From Diadema setosum (taxonomy: Eukaryota; Echinodermata; Echinoidea; Diadematoida; Diadematidae), in the NCBI RefSeq assembly GCF_964275005.1, contig NC_092688.1, positions 22,077,903-22,141,902 on the forward strand: DNA of 64,000 nucleotides, in the 5' to 3' direction. Shown here in pieces: positions 11,206-23,055 of the stretch (positions are counted from its first letter, which is position 1; the number at the start of each line of letters is the position of its first letter). A model generated the notes under the pieces. It was not told the DNA's origin and made no database searches. It saw nothing but the letters and a program-made list of their open reading frames with translations. The position numbers and the translations under genes were made by a program.

Positions 11206-12395
11206 TATTATCATAATACTTTTTATGACATAAACTTTATCATGTTATTCAAGTTCATGAAAATAAAACTACAAATCTAATGTGGGCCTACTCATGACAG
11301 TTATAAGTTAAAAAAAAAAAATCTTTTCTTTTTTTGTTTAATTTCTGTCTATAGATCTTGTCTAGTTCTTCAGTGATTATCTAATCTTTCACGACAGCGA
11401 AAGCCAAGCTACTGGAATATATTTTGCTGGAAAAGTAACTGACAATCTATAGTTGCCTTGAAATCAATAATAACTTGCAATCAGTAGTTATACAGTATGA
11501 TAATCATTTACACCATTTTTCCACATTATTACGTGATTATGCGCGATAAAGTGCTATGATATGCACGGCATGCGTCCTGGATTGCCACCAATTCTGTGCC
11601 ATCACTCGACACGTCGGATCTCATACCTGATATTAGCGAGCTTCAGATCTGCGACGCGAACGCTACGACGACGCCTCCTCCGATGTTGCGCAACGGAAAC
11701 AGCTGTCTCCGAGCATTTGCAGAACACCATTTTTTGCCTTCTAGCATCGTCTTAGCTTTTGCGTCGCGGATCTAAAGTTCGCATTACCACTATAAACTTG
11801 TGAAAGCAACGTCAAGTAGGCAAGCTGCCACTGCTAATTTTTTTTTTCTTCTTTTTTCGACAAGGTGAGCGCCTTCCTGGTGTATACCGCCCCAACCGCA
11901 ATATTCATGTCGGATCTTGTTTTGGTTTTATCAAACCTTACATACAACCGTTGGTTTTTTTTTTTTTTTCATAATGAATTTAGGATTGACCGTTCATCTC
12001 AAATTATTCTATAGTTTTAACGCTATATACCGACCCGATGCACCCATGCTTCGGAAAAGTTAAAATCACGATATTCAAGACAACAGTAGGTTTTGTATAG
12101 TTGTCTATACTGAATTCATTAAGTGGGTAAACTTCCCACAGAAATTACATATTTTAGTAGCTTTAGTGCATGTATCATTTATTGGGTTGACTCTATGGTT
12201 GTACTTTGACAGGATTTGACAGGGTAGGCAGTCAAGTCGTGTTCCCGGAGGAATTAAATAGCTTTTGCATGTGTTAAGAGGGATCTGATCTACAGCTCTT
12301 TTGTTATAATGTGACCATAGAAGTTATCATGTGCACAACCTATGGGGATTGTATTGTTTGGAATTGAATGGCTAACCCTGAATGTAATCAGCTCT
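11206..12395. other. Intergenic stretch with one CpG-rich patch
   Basis: Most of it is AT-rich and unassigned. 11560-11770 is clearly GC/CpG-richer. On the minus strand it carries a short frame from ATG 11730 (MVFCKCSETAVSV then an Arg-rich run) reaching a possible donor, CAG|GTATGA, at 11626. A first exon or promoter-proximal region is possible, but no partner exon in a matching phase was found, so I do not call a gene. Confidence 0.35.
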
Positions 12396-12546
12396 GGGCC
12401 CCGTTGCAACTGATTGTCACTGGCCAATCAAAATCATTGTTGCATGCATGTCTTCTTAATAGGGCAGACCCTGAGCCAATCAGAATGGTTGTTTCAGAAT
12501 TAGCAATTATTTGCAATTGATTGCAACTTTCTTGCAACGGGGCCCA
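12396..12546. mobile_element. Short MITE with GGGCCCCGTTGCAA ends
   Basis: A 150-bp element with imperfect inverted ends CTGGGCCCCGTTGCAAC / GTTGCAACGGGGCCCAG-like sequence and inner 'gccaatcaaaa' / 'gccaatcagaa' words. It is non-coding and single-copy here. The superfamily is not determined. Confidence 0.75.
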
Positions 12547-12941
12547 GAACATAGTGCGGATTAACTGTAGGGGAATGAACTTTTCTCTTTAGGATCTTTT
12601 GTTACGAGTTGTTGAGGTTTAGCTTTCTTGGCCGGATGGGAGAATCTGAAACTTGAGTTCGATGTACAGGCAGCTCTGTGAAAGGTAGCTCTGATTCTGG
12701 ATGTAAAGTCTACAGATAGTGGAATGTATTCTGGAAGCTTTTGCTGCAGTGAAGGTTTTATTCAAGATGAACTCTCTCATTTTGTTTTTGATAGGCTTAA
12801 GGGCTCGATGCATTGTGTTTTTAATTCTTTGTTAGGTCTTCCGATATAACCAAACTTTTAACATTATAATATTCAGTTGACTGTACACTTTTTTTATCTG
12901 AGACAACGTGGACATGATTATGGTGGAGCACCTTTCAAAAC

Positions 12942-14210
12942 CCCCGTCACACTAGAACGGATCGAACCAACGAATGCCCAGCGGATCCGAAAATTTGGAG
13001 ATACGCTCACATCCGTTGCTCGTCGTCGTGACCCGCTTGACGTTCGCTGTATCCGCTAGCTGTTCCCAGAGATTCGCAGCAGAGATCCGCCGGAGCCAAA
13101 TTTTGATTTTGGACATGTCCAAAATCTTGAGCGGATGACGAACGGAATGACAATTCGCTCTGTGTTCACTTAGTATCCGCTGATCGAAAGTTTTGGTCGC
13201 TCTGCATTCGTTTCTTATTCGTCTGCCGTTCGTCCAAATTCGCCCAGCAAATCAGCGCACCAACACACGTTAATCAAACGTAGTAGATAAAAAAGTAGAT
13301 ATTCATAACACACATGATAATAATAATGATAATTATAACAATAAGAAAAAAAAAGATCGTATTTACCCAGGGTAGCCTCTTCAGTGTTGCCACTGCTCTA
13401 CCAGAGGGCCCTGCCATTATTATTACCCTGGCGTTTCCAGGTACCCATTTATACACCTGGGTCGAGAAGGACATGGTGGGTAAAAAATCTTGTAAAAAAG
13501 CATGTAAGCACTGGGCGGGATTCGAACCCGGGTCCTCGGTTCGGGAGTCGGGAGTCTTATCGACTTATATGCCACAGCCCCCCACCCCCACATGACATTT
13601 CATTGTAGGTATTAATGGTAGATAATAACCGCACTTGCAGTGCTTGTATCGAGAACATTATTCTAAACCGCTGCTATAAAAGTCAACCTGTAGTAAATGG
13701 GAATCTCTGCATGGAAATTAGGAATTTTGAAAGTTCGACTCCAGTTGGAGGCACCAGACGCAATGGAGGATGTTGGACTACCAACATCATCGTCACGTGA
13801 TCATCAGAAGGAAGTGCACTTTAGGGGAATCTTGAGGACTGTCGAGGGTAGTGACATCAGGAGTACTTGGTGATGACTTCTGCTTCCTCCTTTTTGGGGC
13901 CATTTTCACAGTCACAACATCACTTGACACTGTCACTGCTCAAAATGATTTGGTGAAGTGTGCGTCAGCCGAGATCCGTCACGTGATTGCCGCAGTATCG
14001 CTCTGCATATGTTGGGCATTCACTGCTCATTCGCTTTGTCCGCTCAGCATCCGTTGGATGGACTGTACGCATTCGCTTTCATTCGTTACTTTATCCGCTC
14101 GAAATCACATTTTGCTTGCGAATTCGAGCGGATTCGAGCGTATCTGGACTTTGCCAAATTTTGCCCATCCGCTAGGCATTCCCTGATTTATACGCTGTAG
14201 TGTGACGGGG
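12942..14210. mobile_element. 1.27-kb TIR element, CCCCGTCACACTA ends
   Basis: The ends are CCCCGTCACACTA at the left and TAGTGTGACGGGG at the right. The inverted similarity continues inward for roughly 250 bp, with 'cggatccgaaaatttgg' against the complement of 'ccaaattttgcccatccg' and repeated 'ccgctcgaat' words. The middle holds a tRNA-derived SINE at 13360-13590. No transposase ORF is visible, so it is a long-TIR non-autonomous DNA transposon. I could not define a clean target duplication. Confidence 0.75.
13360..13590 (-). mobile_element. tRNA-derived SINE, nested in the TIR element
   Basis: On the minus strand the head carries a B box, GGGTTCGAATCCC-like, near 13525, preceded by an A-box-like segment. 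A body follows with GGTACCTGGAAACGCCAGGG and then GGGCCCTCTGGTAGAGCAGTG, CTGAAGAGGCTACCCTGGGTAAAT. The last 60 bp recur at 28262-28320 in the opposite orientation. The A/T-rich tail points to 13310-13350. It is a polymerase III SINE, not a functional tRNA. Confidence 0.75.
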
Positions 14211-15689
14211 CCTAGACTTATCGCATAGAGACACAAGATGTGGGTAAACGTAATAAAATAGTGATTGACAGACGCCACTCTCTCTACATTGCTGCATGGC
14301 GATGGCTCGATTGGCATTCTAACGAGAATGTGTAAGAATGTACCACTCTATTAGTCCTTTTCGGCCCTATTGTAAGTTACTATCATTGTTAACTGTGCAC
14401 CGCGCACTGTTATACGGAAGGACACAGTGTGTGGACAGTGGTTTACTTGGTAAGCCGTTGTGCTAACATTGCTTTCATATTGTTCATCATCCCCCTTCGC
14501 AATACATGCTAAAGATTTGTGTGGGCTATGAGCCTAATGGCTATTGGTACACTATGTAGATCTCTGAGACATATACCAGTATATTTGATTTGATATTCAC
14601 ATGCTCAAAGCAGTGGAAAACGTCAAGATGAGATGCCATTATCCCACCTAATGTCTATGATTATCATAAATGACGTCACTGCATTGTGACGTGTGAAACA
14701 TCAACCCTCCTTTCATTTTAGAATATTTTGTTAGCTTTCAATGAAACTTGCATTCTAATTGATTTCATGCCTCTCTATTTTACCTCTAACTAACAATACC
14801 CCAGATCTCGTTTGACATTCCTTCATTAAAACCAAGAAGCAAAGTGGCCCGAAATATTTGGATGGATGTGTGGTTAGGTTATTGGAGAGTATAAACGTGC
14901 AATGAGTGATAATGGTAATGACAATGATAATGGTATGTTAAAGATTCACTTGCAGCCAAGCATGCAGTCCGTGGCAGAATTTCAGAATTTTGTACATTTC
15001 CATTTGTATAACATACATAATTTAGCAATCATACTTTGATTAAAATGTAAAACTATACACTCATTATTGAAAAAAGAGACACACGATGAACAAAAAAAAA
15101 ACAACAACAACCCGTGATTAATTATTTTGTTGTACGTGTATATTTATATAGGCCTACATCGAAACAAGTTACTGATATACAAACAAATTAAACGTAATTA
15201 TAATTTCACAGTCTATACAATGTCATGTACACACATCCAAACTTATAAACCGAAATTTACGTAAATCATTGCGTATATTCATTTTTTGCGTATAGTTATT
15301 TGATATACTTTTGTTTATAAGCCAAGTGGTCGAGGCGCCATCTCCACTAGACTACCGAGCTTCCGCCCGACAGCAAGTGTTGGTTATAATCCTTGTAGCA
15401 TGCAGCGGTCACTGCGTAATTATTCAATTTCATGAATTTGAAGATGTAGAGCAGGATAAAACGGCTTAAATTTCTAGTCCCATTTTTACCACAATCGTTT
15501 ATCGTTTTAAAAGTACAACTCCTCTTTACATTCCTTTATTTCGGGGAGCTATTATCCCATGCCTCACCACGTGCCCTGGTTTTGACCCATCATCTTCCTC
15601 TCCCTTCTCCCTTTTCTCTGTAAACTGTCAAAAGGTAGTCTTTTTCTGTCATTCATTCCACCCTTATACGTTCCTTTCCTCTTTCCCTC
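14211..15689. other. Intergenic stretch without recognised features
   Basis: AT-rich unique-looking sequence. No splice-bounded coding segment, RNA gene or repeat family was recognised. Confidence 0.5.
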
Positions 15690-15990
15690 ATTACAAGAGA
15701 GCTGTCTTGTGTTTGTTCATTTGTTCATGTGTGTACTTAGTCTTTGTCTTACTTTGTTTGCCTCGTTTTATCAGTTATGGAACTAAGGATTTTTATGAGG
15801 GACCACAGACTACAAGCAGTCCCCTTCATTTTCAACCACTTTTTTTTTTGTACTCGACATGGAATTACAATTGTATTATTTTTAATAGTTTGTTTTTCAT
15901 TGCATTGTTGTAACATTACTAAATGTGTATTCAAATGTTGCAACCATAATGTGTTGGAAATGAAATAAAGCGAAACGAAATGAATACATC
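15690..15990 (+). repeat. Probable LINE 3' UTR and tail
   Basis: A T-rich segment ends with 'tgttggaaatgaaataaagcgaaacgaaatg'. A stop-rich, T-rich 3' UTR closing on a 'ggaaatgaaataaa' motif and degenerate short repeats is typical of CR1/L2-like LINEs. No reverse-transcriptase motif is left, so the assignment rests on the tail alone. Confidence 0.35.
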
Positions 15991-17389
15991 TAGCATACCG
16001 TCGTAAACCTTCCGCTTTTTTATGCACAAAATGACAAACTTATTTTGATGAGGATATGCATCACTACAGAAATCAATAGAGAATAAAAATTCACGAATTG
16101 TTACGAGAGTTAAGAGCAGTGAATACAAAAAGGACGATGATCATTATTCCTATAAAAGAACATTACGTCGAGCCCACTTACAGTAAAAGTTATCGTGTTT
16201 AATTTGTTCATTTTTCATCATTTTTTTTTATTGCACTCTAACCACAAAATATACTCAAATTTTCCCCTTCTTATTTCGGAACGTTTCGCTTTCTTAAGTG
16301 TTGTATAGACCATTGAATCTTTTCTCAAGTTCTAATAGCGTACCACTATATAAACAGAAGCATTTACATCCCGCAGAAGAAAGAGTATTATGCTTTTGAA
16401 TCTGGATTGATTTGGTATTCATCCCCACCAGAATTAGTAAGTTTCCCCGCAGTATCATGTAATACTGAATGTCATGTAAGTGCCGTCACATTATAGCAAA
16501 TCGGTTGTTTGATATCCTTTTTACCTGAAAATTGTCTCATTTGATCGCAACTGTATCCATACGTGACATATGTTCATTATCACAATGTAATGTTATAAAC
16601 TTGCATTTTTCAGTATGTGCCATATTACACAAGAAAAAGTGGCAAGTTGACTTGAATTGCATTGAATGATTTTGTCGCATTTGGGATAGCAGGGAGGTGG
16701 TTTCCTTTCACCTCCCTGGGGATTGGCTGTTTAAGATCGCCACGTAAAGGCCACATCATGAGAGGTTTACCATAAAACCTGAATCGAAGTTCGACCGTCG
16801 ATTATCTCCTTTCACTCACTACATGGGCTCCGCTCTTTGACCATTGGTCATAGGTGGTGTATTGTCAGCTAGTGACATAAGGACAACGCACACTAAGCAC
16901 GTCTCTCCCCTCAACCATGACAAACATACCAGTAGTTGTGGCAAGCGTTTGCTGATGCTGTGTTAAGGAAAGACGCGCGAGGGACTACACACGCACCCCC
17001 ATGGAGAACATCTACACGGTTGGAACGCCTTGGATTTTTGCCGACACTGGTTAGACGAACTGTATCAACACCAATGGTTAATTGTCTCCAATGTCAGGTT
17101 ATAGGCCATGGAGCAACCTACGCCATCATTTCATGGTGTCTTTGACTTTACCACGACTGGGCAGCTTCATGTGAGATCACTGGATCAGCTGGATAGCCTA
17201 TAGAGAATGAAATACCCCGTGATTGCTTGACATCGTTATCTTCACCTCTAATGCATGCAGCCAAGGAGGATATGGTAAGACGTTGTCACCGAATTACAAA
17301 CCTCTCTGTCTTGTCTGATTAATTTAATGCGCATACACTAAATGTATATATTCACCTTGAAGTGTCACACATCCAACTTCATGTTGATA
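15991..17389. other. Intergenic stretch, nothing firmly assigned
   Basis: 16690-17300 is somewhat GC-richer than its flanks and holds a short inverted pair 'agggaggtggtttcctttcacctccct'. I see no continuous or splice-bounded coding frame in it and no relation to other repeats in the window. Confidence 0.45.
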
Positions 17390-17935
17390 TATATTGCAAA
17401 GTATGACAGGGATTTTAAGGGGGCTTTGAAGACCATTAGTAACCCTGATTGGGCCTTTTCTTTTCTTTTTAATGTGAGGATCGAGGGTCGGATGACATCT
17501 ATTGGGAGTTTGTTCCAACTGTCTACCACACTCTCTGGCTGAAGAAGTGATTTCTTATGTCCGGTCTTGTCACATCTTGGCAAGTTTCTGGGAATGTCTT
17601 CGAGTACTATAATGATATGCATTGCTCTCTTTAAGATGGAGTTTGGGTCAATTTTTTTTTATTTGAGCTATGAAGCGATATGACTGAATGAGAACACCCT
17701 CCCCCCCCCCCCCGCCTCCTTCCTTCTGTCTTCCAGAGTTGTAAGATTGAGTCTCCTCTAACAATGTAGGTCCGACTTGGTAGGGTAAGTCTTTCAGCTA
17801 GATTGGGGGTGAGTTTGGTGACCCTGGCCTGTACTTCTCAAAGATTTTCTTGCATTTTTTGATAGTAGAGGACACCAGGCCTGCATACAGTAATCCAGGT
17901 GTGGTCTGACAACTTAGTGACTACAGTTTTGGGAT
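17390..17935 (-). mobile_element. LINE 3' fragment, second lineage
   Basis: On the minus strand, across several frames, are LSDHTWITVC / LVRPHLDYCMQAW, KVQARVTKLTPNL-like, LTTLEDRRK and finally SVVDSWNKLPIDVI. The order LVRPHLEYC - EKVQRRATK - LEDRRRRGD - VVDxWNxLP is the C-terminal end of a different reverse-transcriptase clade from the copy at 8.2-9.3 kb. The frame changes several times, so this is a decayed fossil. Confidence 0.75.
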
Positions 17936-18119
17936 TAGCGCGTCACAAAATCGTTTTTGTAATTCCATCAAAGTTAAAATCAAGATTTCATGCTTTCTTG
18001 GATGCACTAACCGAAATATATAATATCTAAATATATATATATATATACATGAAATAATGTATTTGAATATAATGTCAATGTAGTGTATGATAGAAATATA
18101 TTATTCTGAAAATCTATGC

Positions 18120-18230
18120 AGTCAATAAAGATGAATGAATGAATGAATGAATGAATGAATGAATGAATGAATTGCTTTATTGTCCGTAAAGGAAATTCTC
18201 TTTTCACTGTTTTTTTTTACATGTAGTCCA
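18120..18230 (-). repeat. (GAAT)n microsatellite with retroposon-like tail
   Basis: About ten GAAT units follow 'cagtcaataaagat' on the plus strand and precede 'gctttattgtccgtaaagg'. The AATAAA-like words beside a tetranucleotide repeat suggest adjoining retroposon tails. The assignment is weak. Confidence 0.5.
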
Positions 18231-18609
18231 CATAATGAACAAGACAAAAAAAAATTTCAATTACATATTACAAATTGACAAATTCATCATAGTTCAAAGG
18301 TACATATTGCATAACATATAATTCTGCTTGCCCAATGTATACATAAGGATAGCATATGAAATAGACCAAGTATGGATAATATACAACTCTCTTGTCAATC
18401 AATTTTGGCCAAAAAGTTCTGTATCATATAAGTCATAAAAAGAAAACTTTCAATAATTGCTCATATAATGTTTTTAAAGAAAAAAAAATATAATGATCTT
18501 TAATTACAACACAGCTTTTTGATGTCATATGTAATGATTTTCTGTACTTCCGGTTGTACATGTACATGTAACAGTATACTGTATACTGTATTGCTGTATG
18601 AAGCTATCA
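18231..18609. other. AT-rich intergenic stretch
   Basis: No gene, RNA or repeat family was recognised. Confidence 0.5.
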
Positions 18610-19013
18610 CACTGTAAAAAGTGCGGTGTTAAATATGAAACACCGAGCTGGTGTTAAATTTCCGATGCTCATTTATGGCGTTAGATTAACACCTCCGGGT
18701 GTCATTTCAAAATATAAAATTGTTATTTGAATAGTTTCTTAGTTACTGTTCTTGTTGACTCAAGTTTTGAACGTCAATAAGACGATCAAGAAATTTCCGA
18801 TAAAGTACTTGATTTCTGAAAAAAAAAGTGTGAACACATTTACACCACAGTAACACCAGATGGTGTGGTCTCCTATTGAAGCTGGACGGGTGTAATACCA
18901 TTGACATTAACGCCAGCAATATCAAATCAACACCATGCGGTGTCATTGTTGAACTAACACCAGCGCAGTGTGAAAAATATCATCAGCTACAATGTCAAAT
19001 TACACACCACGAA
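18610..19013. mobile_element. MITE family E, copy 2, left part
   Basis: The copy starts CACTGTAAAAAGTGCGGTGTT and matches the complement of copy 1 (8739-9268) down to 'ttacacaccacgaa'. There it stops at the end of the 6.95-kb palindrome. The next bases of the family ('caggtgaacacttattaacacc') reappear beyond that element at 25964-26003 as 'ccaggttaacacttttcaacacc'. This MITE was therefore present first and was split by the large element. Confidence 0.8.
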
Positions 19014-19955
19014 CAGGCCATGGGCTAGTGGGGGTCAACGTGCACCCCCTCTGCACTTAACATTAATTGTTGTTTCCATGTATCCCTTGGTCTGGAGAGT
19101 CAGAAAAGTGATGTTAACGAAAAAAAAAACTTGGGTGCCAAGACCCGCTCCGTGACGTTTTGTGACGTCACTTCCGAAAAGACCTTTTCGCGAATACGGG
19201 GGAATAGCATTTGGGTATTATCCTAATAAAGTGATCCCCATGCCTTTATTTTTCATTGATAACCAAAGATTTTGGTATTTCTAGAATCCTCAGAAGATGG
19301 GAAATATGATGCAAAGCAAAGTTTGGCAATATAAGCCCTCAGTTTGTCGTCATCGACAACGAAATGGGCAACGATGTCGACAAAATTCAACAAAATTTTG
19401 CAAAATTTGTGCCATTTTTCAAGTTTCACCCTTTAAGTTTGTATATTTTTGTGAAAAATTTGTTAAATGACTTGAAATTTGGTCTGGATATTAAATGAAT
19501 ATCCCTTTTTACGAAAACAAAAGATTTGGGCCTAATTATAATCCGATCTTCTTCTGTTGACATTCAAGTGCGCAGGTGCGGTGTCTGGAAATTAGCCTCC
19601 GAAATGCCTTTTTTTGATGTCCAGTATCAAAAATGAGTTACAACGAATCTTTTTATCATGTAAATTCAAAACTTTCATCAATTTTTGCAATCAGCAATCA
19701 CCTGATTGAATAAAAGTTACCTTAAAATGAGAAATCAAAGATGATTATGGTTCTTTTTGATGATGACGTTGGCCACGACATCGAAGATGAAGACGACGTC
19801 AAAGACTAGAAATACGACATAGCAGGGATTCGTTTAAACAAATCTCATTTTCAATTGATTGATTTTAGCGATAAATTTACAGTAAAGGAAATCAAGATAA
19901 TGAATTTTCAATTCTACTGGCATTTTATTTCTTTGCAATAAACTCAAATCCTGCT

Positions 19956-20526
19956 TAAAGGGGAAATCCAGTCTAAAAATAAGTTAGTCTGATGAAAAAA
20001 GAGTAAAATCTTACAAGTTTAATGGTTAGAATTTGACTGTAATCTGATGAAAAATAAGGAAGTTATTATTTTTTGCTAATTTCTGCAAAACATTTCTTGT
20101 ACAGTGGATAAGAATATGCAAATGAGTAACCTGACCATGTCATAACCTCACAATTTTCCATTGATCGTTTACAAAAGATAAAGAAAATTCAATGTTTCAG
20201 TCATTGAAGTCTGACAAATGATGTTATTCCTGGTTGCATAACTTGGTAATAGATATCATGTTTTGAGCCTCGGCCATAATTGCGTTTGAATGAAAAGCTG
20301 GAAATGTCAAAATTTTATGTACAAACTATATGGCAAGATGTGAGGGGATGACATGCTCACTTTGTCATTTGCATATTCATATCGACCGTTCAAGAACTAT
20401 TTCCTCAAAAAAATAGCGAAACTTCATATTTTTCATGCGATTTCGATCACAATTTTACCACTGCACTCGTAATATTTTACTTTTTCTTCTCGGACTAACT
20501 TTTATTTGGACTGGATTTCCCCTTTA
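19956..20526. mobile_element. MITE family A, copy 1 (TTAAAGGGGAAATCCAGTC ends)
   Basis: TIRs are TTAAAGGGGAAATCCAGTC / GACTGGATTTCCCCTTTA, about 570 bp, with inner words 'ataagttagtc' and 'gactaactttta'. It sits in the left palindrome arm only, so it arrived after the arms formed. A diverged copy lies at 33468-34314. Confidence 0.8.
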
Positions 20527-20821
20527 GATAAAGGCTTATAACTAGCTTCACAATTAAAACACTTATCTCAACTACGCTGCACTCACTGGTACATTTCTAA
20601 ATACTGTATCAGGCGTGGATAATATTTTGACATGATTTTTCCTCTATTTTCTTCAGAAATTGCATCCACATTGAACTTGTCACCGAAATGACACTATACA
20701 TGATGCATAATAGAGACAACGGACTTTTAGAGGCCTAAATTACTTTAATGCTTGTTTGTTTGTTTGTTTGTTTGTTTGTTTTTTAATTTGGGAATGCTAA
20801 TTTGTGGGTTCTTGGCAGTTC

Positions 20822-20890
20822 TGTGGCATAATGGGTAAAACTCCCGATCGGAGGACCCGAGTTCTAGTCACGATTCAATCACGATGTACA
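20822..20890 (+). repeat. tRNA-like segment, probable SINE head
   Basis: The plus strand reads TGTGGCATAATGGGTAAAACTC (A-box-like) and then ACCCGAGTTCTAGTCACGATTC (degenerate B box). The spacing resembles a tRNA, but there is no acceptor-stem pairing that I can see. It lies in the left palindrome arm without an evident partner on the right. Confidence 0.45.
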
Positions 20891-21239
20891 ATTTCTCGAT
20901 GGTGATGATTATATTAACATCATTTTCATTTTATTTCGAAAATTTGGGAATACGGACTTGCAGGTCATCGACAATGAAGTTGGCATACATGAGGTTGACA
21001 AACTTTAAAGTCCACGCAGTTTTTTGCAAGTTCTCATGCTAAAACATCTAAATATCCATTATTTGTGGTAATATCATTAAATGAAATTAAATCTAGTCTG
21101 GATATTAGATAAATAACAATGTTTAACAAAAAGCAAAACAAATAAGGCTTTATCTTAATTCAGGCATCTTCTGTAGACATTTAACTTCACTCTTTTGTTA
21201 GATCAGCCATGGTGCCTTATGGATGTCCAGAAGCTGACG

Positions 21240-21690
21240 CTGATTCACCGGGTGCACCTCACGAATTCGACACCCACGAATCATAGAACCCATGAGTCAC
21301 AGAGCCCGCGAGTTATACAGTCTGTGAGTCCTACAGCCCATGAGTTCGACACCCTTGAGTCTTACACCAGGCAAGCCAGGCCCACGAGTATGACACGTAA
21401 GAAACAAGACCCACGAGAAAAACACATTTACGCCCTGCGATGTGAATATCGAACTCGTGGATCGTTTTTAACTTGTGAGGTTTTTTTCTTCTTTTTTTTT
21501 TTTGGGGGGGGGGAGGTTGTTGTTGCTTAGAAAAGTGTCAAACTCGTGGGCCTTGTTTGTCTAGTTTCAAACTTGCGGGCCTTGTTTGTATACTGTCGGA
21601 CTCATGGGCCTTATTTGCCCGCTGTCGAAGTCATGGGCTGTACGACTCGTTTTCTGTATAATTCGTGGATGTCGAACTCGTGGGATGACA
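21240..21690. repeat. Fold-back array H, copy 1: diverged ~22-bp units
   Basis: The first half is a run of diverged units of the type 'acgagttcgacaccc' (cacgaattcgacaccc, catgagttcgacaccc, cacgagtatgaca). After an AT/G-rich spacer near 21480-21515 the second half carries the same unit in reverse ('gtcaaactcgtgggcc', 'gtcgaactcgtggg'). The array therefore folds into a long imperfect hairpin. It has no matching segment in the right arm of the palindrome, so it is an insertion or a local expansion. Copy 2 is at 49490-49765. Confidence 0.75.
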
Positions 21691-22599
21691 ACGAATCACT
21701 TTGCCATCCTTTGAAAGTCTGAAATTCTTTTGAGCTCTGAATCGAATTCCAATGTCACCATCGTTGTCATCTTATGAGTGTATAGGTTTAATAAATTCAT
21801 TTTTGCTCCTGTCACTGCTTCTATGCCAGTATCGGGCTTTGATGCATCACCCATGGTGCCTTTCAGAACGTCCACAAGCTGATGCGGCATCACCTCCCCT
21901 GAGGTGAAGTCAACAGAGGTCGCATTAGATCTTCATCCTTCGTCTATCCATGATCTTCATTTGGTCCGTTGCTGGCTTCCATATTCTTAGTTTGATAATT
22001 GCTACGGAGAACATGCTGTTCAGAGACGTTTCTGAGAAGCCAGATCAAAAGTGTTTGCCTTTGTGACATAAATCATTTTACCGCAGTTAGACTGTATCGT
22101 CAAGAATCGCAGAGGATCCACCTCCAAATTCTTCTGTTACCATGCAAAACACAGCAAAATATTTTCAGTTCGTCCATCACCTCAGCTGTCCCATTTCATG
22201 ATTCAGCCCTTGTATACGTACATAATTTCTAGGACTCCATGCATTTACTGGCTGCAATACTACTAGTGCCTTATAGGTAAGGGGAAGGTAAAAACAATGT
22301 CGGGGCTGATGAGTCATTTCAAGCTGTATTTCCAAAGCTTGGTGAATCTTGAAATGTTAAAGATGAGATGAAGATGAACTGGAACGATTTACCTGTGCCT
22401 TGTATGGTAACAGAAGACGGTGAATGCCCTCCAAACTCTTTTCAGTCCAAGTGCAGTGAAATGGCTAATGTCACAAAGGCAAAAAACTTTGATCTGGCTA
22501 TGATACCGCCCTGCTGAAAGGTTTTAAAGCAGCATGTCCTATGCAATTATCAAATAAGAATATGAAAACTAGTAACAAACCCAAACGAAAGACATGGAT

Positions 22600-23055
22600 G
22601 GACAAAGGATGAAGATCTAATGCGACCTCTGTGGACCTCAAGGGAGGTGCTGCCGCGTCAGCTTGGGGACATGCATCCTGGAAGTCACTGTGGCTGATGA
22701 ATCGGAGCCGATACTGGTATGGCAACAGTGACATGAGTAAAAATGGATTAATTCAACATAACCGCACTCGGAAAATGACCATTATGGACATTGGAATTTG
22801 ATTTGGTTCAGAACTCATGCGCAAATGAATATCAGACACTGACAGGATGGGGAGATGATTTCGCATCAGTTTGGGGACATCTTGTTAGGCACCATGACCT
22901 ATGAATCGGAGCCCGATACTGATAGTGACAGTGAAAGTGACAGTAAACTAATTCATTCAACCAATAGAATCACAGAGTTACAATGATAGTGACATCGGAA
23001 TTTAATTGTAACAGTGGTCATGGGCAAACGAGTGTCAGACTTTGAAGGATAACTT
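22600..23055. repeat. Tandem pair inside the palindrome right arm
   Basis: 22640-22850 and 22860-23055 are diverged direct copies of one unit. Both run from 'cagcttggggaca' / 'cagtttggggaca' through 'gaatcggagc..gatactg' and 'gacattggaattt' to 'tgtcagac'. The first copy pairs with 21690-21930 in the left arm, and the start of the second pairs with 21205-21245. The tandem unit therefore existed before the inversion or was copied within it. Confidence 0.65.
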
